From Rhodococcus sp. X156 (GTDB lineage: Bacteria; Actinomycetota; Actinomycetes; Mycobacteriales; Mycobacteriaceae), in assembly GCF_004006015.1 (NCBI RefSeq), contig NZ_CP034766.1, positions 1 through 64,000 of the forward strand: a DNA stretch of 64,000 bases, written 5' to 3'. This document shows positions 39,632 to 48,643 of this stretch, in pieces. The first letter of the stretch is position 1. Each line of letters starts with the position of its first letter. A program made the position numbers and the translations under genes. Below the pieces are notes generated by a model that saw only the letters and a list, made by a program, of their open reading frames with translations, was not told the origin of the DNA and made no database searches.

Positions 39632-40399
39632 ATGACTGAAGTTGACACCTCCACCCCCCACCAGGTCCGTGGCTCGATCGTCGCCCGGGCGGTCGAGCTG
39701 TCCAAGACCTACGGCAGCGGTGACACCCGGGTGGAGGCGCTGCGCGCGGTCTCCACCGAGTTCACCCAGGGCGAGTTCACCGCCATCATGGGTCCGTCCG
39801 GCTCCGGCAAGTCCACCTTGATGCACTGCCTGGCCGGTCTGGACTCGGCCACCTCCGGTGAGGTGGTCATCGGCCAGACCCAGCTGAGCACCCTGTCGGA
39901 CAAGCAGATGACCCAGCTGCGGCGGGACCGCATCGGCTTCGTGTTCCAGAGCTTCAACCTGGTGCCCACGCTGACCGCGCTGGAGAACATCACGCTGCCG
40001 ATGGACATAGCCGGGCGCAAGCCCGACGGGGCCTGGCTCGACCAGGTGATCGACACCCTGGGTCTGCGCGACCGGCTGGGTCATCGACCCTCCGAGCTCT
40101 CCGGTGGTCAGCAGCAGCGGGTGGCGTGCGCCAGGGCGCTGGCCAGCCAGCCGGAGATCATCTTCGCCGACGAGCCCACCGGCAACCTCGACTCCCGCTC
40201 CTCCGGCGAGGTGATGAACATCTTGCGCACCTCGGTGGACACCCTGGGGCAGACGGTCGTCATCGTCACCCACGACCCCCGGGCCGCCAGCTGGGCCGAC
40301 CGGGTGGTCTTCCTGGCCGACGGACAGGTCGTGGACGAGATGACCGACCCGACGGCCGAGCGGGTGCTCGACCGGATGAAGCGCTTCGAGGCGGCCTGA
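39632..40399 (+). CDS. ABC transporter ATPase, MacB/LolD type
   Basis: A 255-residue ATPase of the MacB/LolD/FtsE class with Walker A GPSGSGKS, the class signature FVFQSFNLVPTLTALEN, LSGGQQQRVACARAL and Walker B IIFADEPTGNLDS. It pairs with the FtsX-type permease that starts three bases past its stop. The class drives mechanical export or lipoprotein extraction; the substrate is unknown. AAGGA precedes the ATG. Confidence 0.92.
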   Translation: MTEVDTSTPHQVRGSIVARAVELSKTYGSGDTRVEALRAVSTEFTQGEFTAIMGPSGSGKSTLMHCLAGLDSATSGEVVIGQTQLSTLSDKQMTQLRRDRIGFVFQSFNLVPTLTALENITLPMDIAGRKPDGAWLDQVIDTLGLRDRLGHRPSELSGGQQQRVACARALASQPEIIFADEPTGNLDSRSSGEVMNILRTSVDTLGQTVVIVTHDPRAASWADRVVFLADGQVVDEMTDPTAERVLDRMKRFEAA

Positions 40400-40402
40400 G
40401 CC

Positions 40403-42919
40403 ATGTCCTCCTCCACCGCCATGCGCCGCGTCTCCCTCCGCAACCTCGTCGCGCACAAGGTGCGCCTGCTGCTCACCGTGCTGTCGGTGGTGCTCGGCAC
40501 CGCGTTCGTCGCCGGCTCCTTCATCTTCACCGACACCCTGCAGAGCACCTTCAACGGCATCTTCGAGGACACCGCCCAGGGCGTGGACGTGCGGGTGCAG
40601 AGCGAGGAGGCCCGCTCCAGCGGGGTGCCGCTGTCCGACGTCGAGGCGATCCGCGCCGTGCCCGGCGTGCGCACCGTGCAGGTGGCGGTGTCCACCCCCG
40701 TGGTGCTGCTGGACTCCGCGGGCGACCCGGTGCAGGGCGGCGGGGCTCCCAGCATGGGCGAGGCCTACGTCGCTGACGACCAGCGCATCGGGGACCCGCT
40801 GCCGTTCCTGTCCGGCCGCCCACCGGCTGCTGCTGGGGAGATCGCGCTCAACCAGGGTGCGGCCGACAACGCGGGGCTGGCCCCTGGTGACCGCACCAAG
40901 GTGCTCGTCCCCGCACAGGGCACCGTGGACGTCGTCATCTCCGGCATCTACGACACCGAGGCGGACACCGGTGGCTACGTGGGAGCGCTGTTCACCAGCG
41001 CCCAGGCGCGTCAGCTGTTCACCGACGGCAACCACGTCACCTGGGTGGACGTCGCCGGTGCCGGGCTCTCCCAGGAGGAGGTGCGCGACCGGGTGGCCCA
41101 GGCGCTGCCCGGGCTGAAGGTGCAGACCGGTGACCAGGTGCGCGCGGACACCCAGGCGGAGGTGAACCAGGCGCTGAGCTTCGTCAACTACTTCCTGCTG
41201 GCGTTCGGCGCCATCGCCCTGCTGGTGGGGACCTTCATCATCTACAACACCTTCTCCATGATCGTGGCCCAGCGGCTGCGCGAGCTGGCGCTGCTGCGGG
41301 CCATCGGCGCCAGTCGCCGCCAGCTCAGCCGCTCGGTGATCCTGGAGGCGGTGGTGGTCGGCCTGGTCGGCAGCGTGGTCGGCCTGGCCGCGGGCGTGGG
41401 CCTGGCCTACGGGCTGCGCAGCCTGCTCAACAGCTTCAACCTCGGGCTGCCCGAAGGTTCTCTGCAGCTGGCCCCGCGCACCGTGGTGGTGGCGCTGGTG
41501 GTGGGCGTGGTGGTCACCGTGATCAGCGCCTACGCCCCGGCTCGGCGGGCCTCGCGCATCCCGCCGGTGCAGGCGATGCGAGAGGAGTTCGCCTCCACCG
41601 GCACCTCGCTGCGCGGGCGCACCATCGTCGCCGCGGTCGTCGGGGTGCTCGGGGTGGCGGCGGTGGGGGCCGGCGCGGCCAGCACCGGTGGTGGGGCCGC
41701 CAGCCTCGTGGGGCTGGGCGCGCTGCTGCTGATCGTGGCGGTGCTGCTCGGTGCGCCGGCGTTCTCCCAGCCGGTGATCGGCGCGCTCGGTGCTCCGCTG
41801 CGCGGCCCGGTGGGTCGGCTGGCCCGCACCAACGCCGTGCGCAACCCGCGGCGCACCGCCGCCACCGCCTTCGCGCTCACCCTGGGGCTGATGCTGGTCT
41901 CGGCGATCGGGATGTTCGGGGCGTCGGCCAAGGCCAGCCTGAACAGCGTGGTGGACAACGACGTCACCGCGGACTACGTCCTGAGCGGGCCGGACATGAT
42001 CGGGGTGCCCTACGCGGCCAGCGACACGGTGCAGCCGGTGCCGGGCGTGGGCCAGGTGGTCGCCGTGCAGAACGTCCGGGTGCAGATCGACGGGGCCGAC
42101 GAGCTCGGTGCCGCAGTGGACGGTGACCCCGGGCAGGTGATGGTCGTCGACGCCCAGCAGGGCGACGTGGCGGTGACCGGGACCGACATGGCCGTCTCGG
42201 AGACCGCTGCCCAGAGCAACGGGTGGCGGATGGGGGACACCGTGGCGCTCACCAGCCCGGACGGGCGGACGGTGCCCACCACGGTCACCGGGGTGTACGC
42301 GGACAACCAGCTGCTCGGCGACTGGGTGGTCTCCGAGCAGGTGTACCGCGACGTCACCCCCGCGCAGGAGCAGGTGCACGCGGTGGTGCTGGTGAAGGCT
42401 GCACCTGGCGCCGACCTGGCCACGCTGCGCACCGGGCTGGAGCAGGCCACCGACCCGCTGCTGGTGGTGCAGGTGCAGGACCGCGAGCAGTTCAAGGGTT
42501 CGCTGGCCAGCCAGATCGACACCCTGCTGGCGGTGCTCTACGGGCTGCTGGCGCTGGCCATCGTCATCGCGGTGCTGGGCATCATCAACACCCTGGCGCT
42601 GTCGGTGGTGGAGCGGCGCCGGGAGATCGGGATGCTGCGGGCGGTGGGCATGCAACGGGCCCAGGTGCGGCGCAACGTCTACCTCGAGTCCATGCTCATC
42701 GCCATCTTCGGCGCCCTGGTCGGGGTGGCCCTGGGGCTGGGCTTCGGCTGGGCGTTCGTGCGGACCCTGCGCGACTCCGGCCTCGGCGAGGTGGCGGTGC
42801 CGTGGACCCAGGTGGTGATCATGCTGGTCGGCTCGGCGGTGGTGGGCGTGCTGGCTGCGCTGTGGCCGGCGTCCCGGGCGGCACGCACCCGGCCGCTGGA
42901 CGCCATCACCGGCGGCTAG
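40403..42919 (+). CDS. ABC transporter permease with two FtsX domains
   Basis: The 838-residue membrane protein has a first helix (about 20-42), a MacB-type external domain (about 45-250), an FtsX domain with three helices (about 255-380), a central pair of helices, a second external domain (about 500-705), and a second FtsX domain (about 710-835) with RRREIGMLRAVGMQRAQVR. This duplicated layout in one chain is standard for actinobacterial exporters. Partner of the ATPase just upstream. A long hairpin follows the stop. Confidence 0.92.
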   Translation: MSSSTAMRRVSLRNLVAHKVRLLLTVLSVVLGTAFVAGSFIFTDTLQSTFNGIFEDTAQGVDVRVQSEEARSSGVPLSDVEAIRAVPGVRTVQVAVSTPVVLLDSAGDPVQGGGAPSMGEAYVADDQRIGDPLPFLSGRPPAAAGEIALNQGAADNAGLAPGDRTKVLVPAQGTVDVVISGIYDTEADTGGYVGALFTSAQARQLFTDGNHVTWVDVAGAGLSQEEVRDRVAQALPGLKVQTGDQVRADTQAEVNQALSFVNYFLLAFGAIALLVGTFIIYNTFSMIVAQRLRELALLRAIGASRRQLSRSVILEAVVVGLVGSVVGLAAGVGLAYGLRSLLNSFNLGLPEGSLQLAPRTVVVALVVGVVVTVISAYAPARRASRIPPVQAMREEFASTGTSLRGRTIVAAVVGVLGVAAVGAGAASTGGGAASLVGLGALLLIVAVLLGAPAFSQPVIGALGAPLRGPVGRLARTNAVRNPRRTAATAFALTLGLMLVSAIGMFGASAKASLNSVVDNDVTADYVLSGPDMIGVPYAASDTVQPVPGVGQVVAVQNVRVQIDGADELGAAVDGDPGQVMVVDAQQGDVAVTGTDMAVSETAAQSNGWRMGDTVALTSPDGRTVPTTVTGVYADNQLLGDWVVSEQVYRDVTPAQEQVHAVVLVKAAPGADLATLRTGLEQATDPLLVVQVQDREQFKGSLASQIDTLLAVLYGLLALAIVIAVLGIINTLALSVVERRREIGMLRAVGMQRAQVRRNVYLESMLIAIFGALVGVALGLGFGWAFVRTLRDSGLGEVAVPWTQVVIMLVGSAVVGVLAALWPASRAARTRPLDAITGG

Positions 42920-42942
42920 GGCGACCCCCTGAGAAGGGCATT

Positions 42943-42993
42943 AAGGGCCCGGAACGCCGTGTCTCCGGCTCTGCCGGGGCGTTCCGGGCCCTT
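42943..42993. terminator. Bidirectional terminator between the exporter and desaturase genes
   Basis: A perfect 16-bp stem (42943-42958 with 42978-42993) whose interior holds a second 5-bp hairpin (CCGGC-TCT-GCCGG). The A-rich left flank and T-rich right flank suit termination of both convergent genes. Confidence 0.85.
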
Positions 42994-43016
42994 GTGGTCC
43001 GAAGTGCGGTGCCTGC

Positions 43017-44354
43017 TCAGGCGGCCTGGGGGGTGGCGGCGGCGGTGGGGGTCTTGTCGTCACCGCGCCCGGTCCAGGGCAGCGCCAGCTTGATGATCTT
43101 CTTGGCCACCGAGCCGAGCTGGGCGGAGAGCCCACCGGTGTTGTACGGCAGGCCGTAGCGCTCGCAGGCGTCCTTGACCGTGGCCGACATCTCGGCGTAG
43201 CGCCGGGCCGGGATGTCCGGGAACAGGTGGTGCTCGATCTGGTGGGACAGGTTTCCGGTGAGCACGTGGAACAGGGGGCTGCCGGTGATGTTGGCCGAGC
43301 CCAGCAGCTGGCGCAGGTACCACTGCCCGCGGCTCTCCTGCTCCGCCTCCTCCTCGGTGAAGGTGGCCACGCCGTCGGGGAAGTGCCCGCAGAAGATGAT
43401 GGAGAAGGTCCACAGGTTGCGGATCAGGTTGGCCGAGGCGTTGCCCGCCAGGGTGATCGGCGCGAACGGGCCGGACAGCAGGGGGAAGAGCACGTAGTCC
43501 TTGCCCACCTGCTTCATCGACTTGCGGACGATCTTCTTGCGGACCTCGGAGGTGTCCGCCCACCGCTTCTCGCCGGTGACGAGCTTCTCCACCTCCATGT
43601 CGTGCAGCATCACGCCCCACTGGAAGAACGTGGCCAGCGCCACCGCGTACAGCGGGTTGCCCAGGTAGTAGAGGTTCCACTTCTGCGCCTCGCTCATGCG
43701 CAGGATGCCGTAGCCCACGTCGCGGTCCTTGCCCACGATGTTGGTGTACGTGTGGTGCATGTAGTTGTGCGAGTGCTTCCAGTTCTCCGAGGGGCACACC
43801 GTGTCCCACTCGAAGACCAGGGAGTTCAGGGCCTCGTCGCGCATCCAGTCGTACTGGCCGTGCATGACGTTGTGGCCGATCTCCATGTTGTCGATGATCT
43901 TCGACAGCGCGAGCGCGCCCACGCCGGCGACGAACGCGGGCGGGAAGATGCCCACCGCCAGCAGGCCACGGCCCAGCAGCTCGAGCTTGCGCTGCTTGTC
44001 CACCACGTTGCGCAGGTAGTTGGCGTCGGCCTCGCCCAGGTCCTCCACGATGCGCTTGCGCAGCGCGTCCATCTCCGCGCCGAAGGCGTCGATCTGCTCC
44101 AGCGTCAGGTCCGGCCGGCCGGCCTCCTGGTCGGGGTGACCGGGGTGGCGCAGCGGCAGGGAGGTGGTGGACTTGGGCAGGATCGGGTGGTGCTCGGGCA
44201 GGCCGTCGGCGAACACCGACTTCTTGCCCGACGGGGTGGTGCTGGAGCCGTTCTGCTCCGCCGGCACCGTCGGGCTGGTGTCGGTCGAGGTCTGCTTGGC
44301 GGGGCCGGTCTGGGTGGTGTTCCGGCCGATGGTGCGATCAGTGGTGGCAGTCAT
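43017..44354 (-). CDS. Membrane fatty acid desaturase (acyl-CoA/lipid type)
   Basis: A di-iron membrane desaturase of 445 residues, similar in kind to DesA3 of mycobacteria (stearoyl-CoA delta-9). The three histidine boxes are present: H161-NVM-H165, H194-SHNYM-HH (200-201) and HQIEHH (371-376). A disordered N-terminus (about 1-75) is Thr/Pro-rich. The Gln-His variant of the third box (QIEHH) is also found in front-end and omega desaturases, so the position of the double bond is open. AGGGAG precedes the ATG. It follows the reductase gene by nine bases, so the two form one operon. Confidence 0.93.
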   Translation of the reverse strand: MTATTDRTIGRNTTQTGPAKQTSTDTSPTVPAEQNGSSTTPSGKKSVFADGLPEHHPILPKSTTSLPLRHPGHPDQEAGRPDLTLEQIDAFGAEMDALRKRIVEDLGEADANYLRNVVDKQRKLELLGRGLLAVGIFPPAFVAGVGALALSKIIDNMEIGHNVMHGQYDWMRDEALNSLVFEWDTVCPSENWKHSHNYMHHTYTNIVGKDRDVGYGILRMSEAQKWNLYYLGNPLYAVALATFFQWGVMLHDMEVEKLVTGEKRWADTSEVRKKIVRKSMKQVGKDYVLFPLLSGPFAPITLAGNASANLIRNLWTFSIIFCGHFPDGVATFTEEEAEQESRGQWYLRQLLGSANITGSPLFHVLTGNLSHQIEHHLFPDIPARRYAEMSATVKDACERYGLPYNTGGLSAQLGSVAKKIIKLALPWTGRGDDKTPTAAATPQAA

Positions 44355-44363
44355 GAGTACTCC

Positions 44364-45509
44364 CTAGAGATCGACAGTGACGTCGCCGCCGACGGGCACG
44401 GTGACGCAGAGCTGGATGTCGGCTTCGGACTCGGTGGTCACTTCGCCGGTGTGCAGGTGCTGGACGTTTCCGGCGGTCTTGCGCCGGGTGCAGGAGAAGC
44501 AGATGCCCATGCGGCAGCCGTACTCCGGGGTGAGCCCGAGCGCCTCGGCCTGCTCCAGCAGGGGGCGCCCGGTGTTGTCGGCGGACTTGCCGCTCTTGCT
44601 GAACGAGACGGTGCCGGTGATCTCGCCGTCGGTGGGCACGATGGCCGCCGGCGGGTCGAACTGCTCGGCCTTGAGCAGGTGCTCCAGGTCGTGCTCGGCC
44701 CACAGCGCTCGCACGTCCTCCACCAGCCGGGCCGAGCCGCACACGTAGGAGGTGGCTTGGCGCCACCCGGGCACGTGCTGCTCGAGCTGGTCGGCGGAGA
44801 ACCGCCCGGTGATGCCGTCGCGGTCGTTGTCCTCCTGGGTGCACACCCGCAGCAGCTGGACGTTGTCGTGCTCGGCGGCGAGCCGGGTGAGCTCGTCGTC
44901 GTAGGGCACGTCCTCGGCCCGCCGGGTGTAGTGCAGGAACGTCACGCGCCCCGTGTACCCCTCGTCACACAGGGTGCGCAGCATCGACATCACCGGGGTG
45001 ATCCCGCTGCCGCCGCTGACCAGCAGCACCTGCGCCGGCCGGGGTGACGGCAGCACGAAGTCACCCTGGGCCTGGGTGATGTGCACGACCGTGCCCGGGG
45101 CCAGGTCGCTGTGCAGGAACCCGGAGACCAGGCCGTCGGGGCCCTTGCGCACGGTGAACTCCAGCAGCCCGTCGCGGTGGTGCTCGGAGCTGGTCACCGA
45201 GTAGCAGCGGCTGCGCCGCACCCCGGCGATGATCAGCGTGAACACCACGTGCTGACCGGCCTGGAAGCCGCGCCAGTTGCTGTTGGGTTGCACCTGCAGG
45301 GTGATGCTCTCCGGGGCGGAGCGGTGCACCGAGGTGACCACGCCACGCACCTCGCGCAGCGACCACGTGGGGTTGATCATCTCCAGGTAGCGGTCCGGGC
45401 TGTGCGGCGTCGCGAGCCGCTCGAGCAGCGGAACCCCTACCTTGGCCAGGAGCCCCGGGCGCGGGTTCGCTGGCGTCGGCATCTGGTTTGCTGGTGCTTG
45501 TGTGGACAT
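44364..45509 (-). CDS. Ferredoxin reductase for the desaturase (FAD/NAD plus 2Fe-2S)
   Basis: A 381-residue electron-transfer protein like Rv3230c, which feeds DesA3. An FAD domain (RCYSVTS, 101-107), an NAD(P) domain (GGSGITPVMSML) and a C-terminal plant-type 2Fe-2S domain with YGCRMGICFSC and a final cysteine (QLCV) are all present. The ATG at 45509 follows GAAGGAG; the frame adds 16 residues upstream without domain similarity. It is divergent from the TetR gene across a 103-base operator region. Confidence 0.93.
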   Translation of the reverse strand: MSTQAPANQMPTPANPRPGLLAKVGVPLLERLATPHSPDRYLEMINPTWSLREVRGVVTSVHRSAPESITLQVQPNSNWRGFQAGQHVVFTLIIAGVRRSRCYSVTSSEHHRDGLLEFTVRKGPDGLVSGFLHSDLAPGTVVHITQAQGDFVLPSPRPAQVLLVSGGSGITPVMSMLRTLCDEGYTGRVTFLHYTRRAEDVPYDDELTRLAAEHDNVQLLRVCTQEDNDRDGITGRFSADQLEQHVPGWRQATSYVCGSARLVEDVRALWAEHDLEHLLKAEQFDPPAAIVPTDGEITGTVSFSKSGKSADNTGRPLLEQAEALGLTPEYGCRMGICFSCTRRKTAGNVQHLHTGEVTTESEADIQLCVTVPVGGDVTVDL

Positions 45510-45572
45510 TCGCTGCTCCTTCGGGGCACTGCGCAGGGCCGCACGGAGGCGGTGCACACTCTGGGAGTACAG

Positions 45573-45591
45573 GTGTGCGCTCGGAGCACAC
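45573..45591. promoter_or_regulatory. TetR operator between the reductase and regulator genes
   Basis: GTGTGC-N7-GCACAC, perfect 6-bp arms. A third GCACAC copy lies at 45554-45559, 13 bases to the left. On the minus strand TAGCGT (45595-45590, TANNNT type) overlaps the site, so a bound repressor would block the reductase-desaturase promoter. Confidence 0.65.
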
Positions 45592-45612
45592 GCTACGCGG
45601 AAGGAGGCCTCA

Positions 45613-46278
45613 GTGAACAGTCGTGCGCTCAGTGAGGTCGATCACGGTGAGGGGCCGCACGGCGACGAGCCCCGTGAGTCTCGCGAGACCCGCAAGCAGC
45701 GCACTCACCGGGCCCTGCTGGACGCGGCTCTGGAGCTCACCGAGGAGCAGGGGTTCAGCAGCGTCAGCCTGCGCCAGGTGACCAAGGCCGCCGGGATCGT
45801 GCCCACCGCGTTCTACCGTCACTACGAGAGCATGGACGCGCTGGGGGAGACCCTGGTGACCGAGTCGTTCACCACGCTGCGCGGCATGATCCGCGCCGTC
45901 CGCTCCGAGACCGAGGACTACTACGAGGTCATCCACCGGTCCGTGGTGGTGCTGGTGCGCTACGTGCACCTGCACCGGGCGCACTTCCGGTTCATCATCC
46001 GGGAGCGCTCCGGCGGGGTGCGGGTGATCCGCGAGTCGGTGCAGCACCACCTGCGGCTGTTCGTCACCGAGCTGGCCACCGACCTGGCCTCCTACCCGGT
46101 GGTCGACGAGTGGCTGGAGTCCGACCGCGAGCTGCTGGCGCAGATGATCGTCAACCAGATGGTGGTGGTGGCCGAGCAGATCCTGGACCAGCCCGGGGAC
46201 GAGGACGCGGCCATCGCCCGGGCCGAGCGCCAGCTGCGGATGATCCTGGTCGGCGTGGTCTCCTGGCGCAGCGAGTAG
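45613..46278 (+). CDS. TetR-family regulator of the desaturase locus
   Basis: A 221-residue TetR protein with a helix-turn-helix at about 45-70 (SVSLRQVTKAAGIVPTAFYRHY), resembling the FabR/DesT branch that senses acyl chains. A charged N-terminus precedes it. The GTG at 45613 sits five bases after AAGGAGG. Divergent placement next to desaturase and reductase, and the operator between them, suggest repression of membrane-lipid desaturation. The same operator design stands before the aldehyde dehydrogenase gene. Confidence 0.87.
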   Translation: MNSRALSEVDHGEGPHGDEPRESRETRKQRTHRALLDAALELTEEQGFSSVSLRQVTKAAGIVPTAFYRHYESMDALGETLVTESFTTLRGMIRAVRSETEDYYEVIHRSVVVLVRYVHLHRAHFRFIIRERSGGVRVIRESVQHHLRLFVTELATDLASYPVVDEWLESDRELLAQMIVNQMVVVAEQILDQPGDEDAAIARAERQLRMILVGVVSWRSE

Positions 46279-46318
46279 CGGCAGCGCCTGCTGCGGTGCG
46301 GCTCACGCTACTGCCGGG

Positions 46319-46344
46319 TAGGTTGGTGTGAACCGCTGTCACAC
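46319..46344 (+). promoter_or_regulatory. Promoter with TetR-type operator before the aldehyde dehydrogenase
   Basis: TAGGTT (46319-46324, TANNNT type) is followed directly by GTGTGA-N7-TCACAC (46326-46344). Arm length and 7-base spacing equal those of the operator at 45573-45591, and GTGTG is shared. Confidence 0.6.
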
Positions 46345-46372
46345 ACCTTGCGTCACCACCGGGAGTGCCTTC

Positions 46373-47926
46373 ATGCCTGTCCCCAGCCCCGACGTCTTCA
46401 AGCGTCTGGCCGCGCACATCGCCATTCCGGCGGAGGCCCAGCGCGACAGCTCGACGGTCATCGAGCCCTTCACCGGCAACACCCTCGCCACCGTCCCCAT
46501 GGGCACGGCCGAGGACGTCGAGCAGGCGGTGCGCCGTGCCCGGGCCGCCCAGAAGTCCTGGTCGCAGCTGCCGGTGACCGCGCGCGCCGCGGTGCTCAAC
46601 CGCTACCACGACCTGGTCCTGGAGCGCCGCGAGCAGCTGATCGACATGGCGCAGGCGGAGACCGGCAAGTCCCGGCTGGCTGCGGCCGAGGAGATCATGG
46701 ACGTGGCCCTCACGGCGCGCTACTACGCGCGGGCCAGCGCCAAGCTGCTCGCCCCCAAGCGTCGGCAGGGCCTGTTCCCGGGCTTCACCAAGACCGTGGT
46801 GCACCACCAGCCCAAGGGTGTCGTCGGCGTCATCGCCCCCTGGAACTACCCGCTCACCCTCGCCGTCACCGACGCGCTGGCCGCGCTGATGGCCGGCAAC
46901 GGCGTGGTGATCAAGCCGGACCGCCAGACCCCGCACACCGCGCTGGCCGCCATCGAGCTGCTCTACGAGGCGGGGCTGCCCCAGGACCTCTACGCCGTGG
47001 TCACCGGCGCGGGCTCGGTGGTCGGCACCGCCATCGTGGAGAACACCGACTACCTGATGTTCACCGGCTCCACCGCCACCGGGCGCACGCTGGCTGAGCA
47101 GACCGGTCGCCGCCTCATCGGCTTCTCCGCCGAGCTCGGCGGCAAGAACCCGATGATCGTCACCGCCGGGGTGGACATCCCCAAGGTGGTCAACGCCGCC
47201 ATCCGCGCCTGCTTCGCCAACTCCGGCCAGCTGTGCATCTCCATCGAGCGCCTCTACGTGGAGCAGTCCATCGCCGAGGAGTTCACCCGCGCCTTCGCCG
47301 AGCGGGTGCGCGCGGTCAAGCTGGGCGCGGGCTACGACTACGGCCCGGAGATGGGCAGCCTGGCCTCCCAGGACCAGCTGGACACCGTGAGCGCGCAGGT
47401 GCAGGACGCCCTGGCCAAGGGTGCGACCGCGGTGGCCGGCGGCAAGGCCCGCCCCGACCTGGGCCCGTTTTTCCACGAGCCCACCGTGCTCACCGGCGTC
47501 ACCGACGAGATGGACTGCGGCCGCAACGAGACCTTCGGCCCGGTGGTGTCCATCTACCCGGTGGCCGACGTCGAGGAGGCCATCGAGCGGGCCAACGACA
47601 CCGAGTACGGCCTCAACGCCAGCGTCTGGGCCGCCACCCGCGCCCAGGGCGAGGCCATCGGCGCCCGCCTGCGCGCCGGCACCGTGAACGTCAACGAGGG
47701 CTACGCGGCGGCCTGGGGCAGCACCGACGCCCCGATGGGTGGCATGGGCACCTCCGGGATGGGCCGTCGTCACGGCGCCGAGGGGCTGCTCAAGTACACC
47801 GAGTCGCAGACCGTGGCCACCCAGCGCCTCGTCCCCGCCGCACCGCCGCGCGGGGTCTCCCAGAAGGCCTACACCTCGACGGTGTTCGCCCTGGTCAAGC
47901 TGATGAAGCACCTGCCGGGCCGCTAG
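46373..47926 (+). CDS. Aldehyde dehydrogenase, succinate-semialdehyde type
   Basis: An NAD(P)-dependent aldehyde dehydrogenase of 517 residues. The cofactor motif PWNYPL, catalytic E254 (ELGGKN) and C288 (SGQLCISIERLYV) are present. Overall similarity is to the succinic semialdehyde dehydrogenase group of actinobacteria (SSADH2-like), but long-chain aldehydes are also possible given the lipid context. The ATG at 46373 follows GGGAG by seven bases; the frame extends upstream through the operator and is not used there. Confidence 0.88.
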   Translation: MPVPSPDVFKRLAAHIAIPAEAQRDSSTVIEPFTGNTLATVPMGTAEDVEQAVRRARAAQKSWSQLPVTARAAVLNRYHDLVLERREQLIDMAQAETGKSRLAAAEEIMDVALTARYYARASAKLLAPKRRQGLFPGFTKTVVHHQPKGVVGVIAPWNYPLTLAVTDALAALMAGNGVVIKPDRQTPHTALAAIELLYEAGLPQDLYAVVTGAGSVVGTAIVENTDYLMFTGSTATGRTLAEQTGRRLIGFSAELGGKNPMIVTAGVDIPKVVNAAIRACFANSGQLCISIERLYVEQSIAEEFTRAFAERVRAVKLGAGYDYGPEMGSLASQDQLDTVSAQVQDALAKGATAVAGGKARPDLGPFFHEPTVLTGVTDEMDCGRNETFGPVVSIYPVADVEEAIERANDTEYGLNASVWAATRAQGEAIGARLRAGTVNVNEGYAAAWGSTDAPMGGMGTSGMGRRHGAEGLLKYTESQTVATQRLVPAAPPRGVSQKAYTSTVFALVKLMKHLPGR

Positions 47927-47971
47927 CTCCACCGCACGGTCGCCCCACCTTCGAGCAACCAAGGAGAACTC

Positions 47972-48643
47972 ATGCGCGTGGTCATCGCCGGCGGGCACGG
48001 CAAGATCGCCCAGCACCTGCTCAGGCTGCTGGCGGAGCGGGGCGACGACGCCGTCGCCCTGATCCGCAACCCCGCCCACATCGGCGACATCAGCGACCTG
48101 GGCGCGGACGCGGTGGTGCTCGACCTGGAGAGCGCCGACGTCGCCCAGGTGGCTGAGGTGCTGCAGGGTGCCGACGCCGTGGTCTTCGCGGCCGGAGCGG
48201 GCCCGGGCAGCAGCATCGAGCGCAAGGACACCGTGGACCGCGCCGGCTCGGTGCTGCTGGCCGACGGGGCGGAGCAGGCCGGGGTGCGTCGCTTCGTGCA
48301 GGTCAGCTCCTTCGGCGCCGGTGAGCCGGTGCCCGAGGGCACCGACGAGGTGTTCACCGCCTACCTGGCGGCCAAGACCGCCGCCGAGGACGACCTCACC
48401 CGCCGCGAGGGGCTGGACTGGACGGTGCTGCGCCCCGGTGGCCTCACTGACGAGGGCCCGACCGGCCTGGTGGCGCTGACGTCCCCGCCGCTGGAGCCCG
48501 GCCAGGTTCCTCGCGCCGACGTGGCTGCGGTGCTGCTGGCCCTGCTGGACACCCCGGCCACCGCGGGGCACACGCTCATGCTCACCTCGGGGGACACCCC
48601 GATCGCCGACGCCGTGCAGGCAGTGGTCGGGGCGAGCGGCTAG
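47972..48643 (+). CDS. NAD(P)-binding oxidoreductase of the atypical SDR type
   Basis: A 223-residue protein with the Rossmann motif AGGHGKIAQHLL (6-17) and the NAD(P)H-binding layout of atypical SDRs (YwnB/YhfK-like: VVFAAGAGPGSS, VSSFGA, WTVLRPGGL). Function unknown. AAGGAG precedes the ATG, and it is 45 bases after the aldehyde dehydrogenase stop, so it is probably co-transcribed. Its stop overlaps the convergent copD stop (shared CTAG). Confidence 0.85.
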   Translation: MRVVIAGGHGKIAQHLLRLLAERGDDAVALIRNPAHIGDISDLGADAVVLDLESADVAQVAEVLQGADAVVFAAGAGPGSSIERKDTVDRAGSVLLADGAEQAGVRRFVQVSSFGAGEPVPEGTDEVFTAYLAAKTAAEDDLTRREGLDWTVLRPGGLTDEGPTGLVALTSPPLEPGQVPRADVAAVLLALLDTPATAGHTLMLTSGDTPIADAVQAVVGASG

